NCBI GenBank assembly: GCA_963796705.1
Contig: CAWCMK010000001.1
Coordinates: 434,001-498,000, forward strand
DNA from: VRUE01 sp963796705
Lineage (GTDB): Bacteria; Actinomycetota; Thermoleophilia; Solirubrobacterales; 70-9
Length of the DNA stretch: 64,000 bases
Direction: 5' to 3'
Position numbers and translations under genes: made by a program. Within the stretch, counting starts at the first letter, position 1, and each line of letters starts with the position of its first letter. Positions 62,603 through 64,000 of this stretch are shown here, one piece after another. A model generated the notes under the pieces. It was not told the DNA's origin and made no database searches. It saw only the letters and a program-made list of their open reading frames with translations.

Positions 62603-64000
62603 ATGGGCGATCAGAGCCAGGCATCGACTCCCTATGTCGATGCACTGCTCGCCTACTCGGCCCGCGATCCGGGTCGCTTCCAGGTCCCCGGGCACAAGGG
62701 TGGGGCCGGTGCCGACCCGGCCCTGGTTGAGCTGGTCGGCGAGAGGGCCCTGCGAAACGATGTCCCCTCGATCACCGAGGGCATCGACATCGGCCCCCGG
62801 CCGACGCCCTTCGAACGAGCCCAGCTTCTCGCCGCCGAGGCCTGGGGAGCGCGGCGCAGCTGGTTCCTGGTCAACGGCGCCTCGCAGGGCAACCAGACGA
62901 TCTGCCTGGCGCTGGCGCACGCCGGCGAGCCGCTCGTCGTGCAGCGCAATGTGCACTCCTCGGCGATCGACGGGCTGATCCTCAGCGGCCTGCGCCCGAC
63001 CTTCGCCACGCCCGAGCTCGACCCCGAGCTCGGCATCGCGCACTGCCTGACCCCCGCCTCACTGGAGGTGGCCCTGGCGCAGACCCCGGCTGCGGTCGGC
63101 GCCCTGGTCGTCTCGCCGACCTATTTCGGGGCCTGCGCCGACGTCGCCGGCCTGGCCGAGGTGGCCCATCGCCGCGGGGTCCCGCTGGCCGTCGATGAGG
63201 CCTGGGGGGCCCATCTGCGCTTCCACCCCGACCTACCTGCGGACGCGCTCAGCCAGGGCGCCGACCTGGTCGTCTCCTCGACGCACAAGATCGTCGGCAG
63301 CCTGACCCAGGCGGCGATGCTGCACCTCGGTCGCGGCGAGCTGGTCGACGAGGCGATCGTCGACCGCTGCGTCAGCCTGCTCGAAACGACCAGCCCCAGC
63401 GCCCTGCTCTCGGGCTCGCTGGATGCGGCGCGGCGGCTGGCGAGCGTCCGCGGCGAGGCGCTCCTCGGCGAGACCCTGGAGGCGATCGCCAGAACCCGAG
63501 CCGCGATCGCGGCGATTCCGGGCCTGGTGGTGCTCGACGAGGAGATGGTCGGGCGGGCGGGAATCGCCGGCTGGGATCCGCTGCGGCTCGCGATCGATGT
63601 CCGCGGCACCGGAGTCAGCGGCTACCGACTGGCGAAGGTGGCCTTCGGGCTCGCCCATGGAATCGACTTCGAGCTCGCGGCGGAGAACCTCGTGGTGGCG
63701 ATCTTCGGTCTTGGGGAGCCCGCCGCGCGGGCCGGCGAGCGACTGATCACGGCGCTGCGCGCGACGGTCGAGAGTCTCCGAGACGAGCGGCGGGAGGCGG
63801 CAGGGTTGAGCACCCTGGCGCCGCCGCCGCCCTGGGGCGAGCTCGTGCTGAGCCCGCGCGAGGCGTTCCTCGGCGAGCAGGAGGTCGTCCCCTTCGAGGC
63901 GGCCGAGGGTCGCATCGCGGCGGAGTCGCTGGCGGCCTACCCGCCCGGGATCCCCAACGTGCTGCCGGGCGAGCGCCTCACGCGGGAGACGCTCGACTAC
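62603..64000 (+). CDS. Orn/Lys/Arg decarboxylase-family PLP enzyme, 3' end beyond window
   Basis: At least 466 residues of a fold-type I PLP decarboxylase are encoded. Visible are RFQVPGHKGG near residue 30, DIGPRPTPFERAQLLAAEAWGA, RNVHSSAIDGLILSGLRP (His118 stacking on PLP), VDEAWGAHLRFH (Asp198) and the Schiff-base Lys229 in VVSSTHKIVGSLTQAAM. It lacks the N-terminal wing domain, as in YaaO/SpeA-like short enzymes, so arginine, lysine or ornithine could be the substrate, giving agmatine, cadaverine or putrescine. AGGC precedes the ATG. It ends the amine island at the window border. Confidence 0.88.
   Translation, partial: MGDQSQASTPYVDALLAYSARDPGRFQVPGHKGGAGADPALVELVGERALRNDVPSITEGIDIGPRPTPFERAQLLAAEAWGARRSWFLVNGASQGNQTICLALAHAGEPLVVQRNVHSSAIDGLILSGLRPTFATPELDPELGIAHCLTPASLEVALAQTPAAVGALVVSPTYFGACADVAGLAEVAHRRGVPLAVDEAWGAHLRFHPDLPADALSQGADLVVSSTHKIVGSLTQAAMLHLGRGELVDEAIVDRCVSLLETTSPSALLSGSLDAARRLASVRGEALLGETLEAIARTRAAIAAIPGLVVLDEEMVGRAGIAGWDPLRLAIDVRGTGVSGYRLAKVAFGLAHGIDFELAAENLVVAIFGLGEPAARAGERLITALRATVESLRDERREAAGLSTLAPPPPWGELVLSPREAFLGEQEVVPFEAAEGRIAAESLAAYPPGIPNVLPGERLTRETLDY

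Overview
The window is GC-rich (about 70% by eye) and gene-dense, and looks like chromosomal DNA of an actinobacterium, most plausibly Thermoleophilia/Solirubrobacterales. Pointers are a natural PafB-PafC fusion regulator, many GTG/TTG starts with ATGA, GTGA or TGATG overlaps, secreted proteins ending in a basic beta-rich domain typical of that class, and an [4Fe-4S]-type APS reductase assimilation route. This taxonomic call is inference; there is no rRNA, and the single tRNA (Phe, GAA) does not settle it.

Layout. 1-8.4 kb: a surface-glycan region with a truncated nucleotide-sugar epimerase, three overlapping glycosyltransferase genes (GT39-like, GT2, GT4), an IS110-family element, a secreted clan-A glycoside hydrolase and a methyltransferase-like protein. 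8.4-13.7 kb: a PPOX-type protein and GlxA-like regulator facing a PfpI/DJ-1 protein, then a penicillin-acylase-family hydrolase coupled to an MBL-fold hydrolase. 13.8-17.4 kb: the PafBC fusion (DNA-damage regulator), a small membrane protein sharing its start site, and an OB/HD nuclease-like protein. 17.4-19.2 kb: a fluoride-riboswitch-controlled pair of CrcB/Fluc genes and an alpha/beta hydrolase. 19.2-24.8 kb: an ECF sigma factor with its membrane-anchored partner, eroded toxin-antitoxin fragments beside tRNA-Phe, a GH15-like protein, a frameshifted methyltransferase and a GNAT enzyme.

24.8-28.5 kb: a translationally coupled operon of a divergent dihydropteroate synthase, an MrfA-like helicase and a LOG-like protein. 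28.5-40.7 kb: HAD phosphatase, DtxR/MntR regulator, aminotransferase, sucCD, a haloacid-dehalogenase-like protein, an exported sulfatase, a biotin carboxylase/BCCP fusion, an eight-repeat secreted protein and a PHP phosphoesterase. 40.8-46 kb: a sulfate-assimilation operon (66-aa protein, dodecin, rhodanese, sulfite reductase, APS reductase, ATP sulfurylase, APS kinase). 46-47.7 kb: a secreted RTX-like calcium-binding protein.

47.8-64 kb: an amine/polyamine catabolism island. A leftward operon (class III aminotransferase, PucR regulator, alanine dehydrogenase, aldehyde dehydrogenase) diverges from a rightward set (APC permease, UspA, PotABCD-type transporter, MmsA-like aldehyde dehydrogenase). 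An amine-oxidase-like flavoprotein diverging from an Orn/Lys/Arg decarboxylase (cut by the window end) follows. Together they suggest uptake and formation of diamines or omega-amino acids, deamination to aldehydes with pyruvate recycling through alanine, and oxidation to acids feeding the TCA cycle.

The strongest non-coding signals are the fluoride riboswitch, whose pseudoknot strand can alternatively cover the crcB Shine-Dalgarno; an inverted repeat covering the IS110 transposase RBS; and palindromes upstream of the ECF sigma gene and between the two amine operons. No CRISPR array, rRNA or phage was seen.
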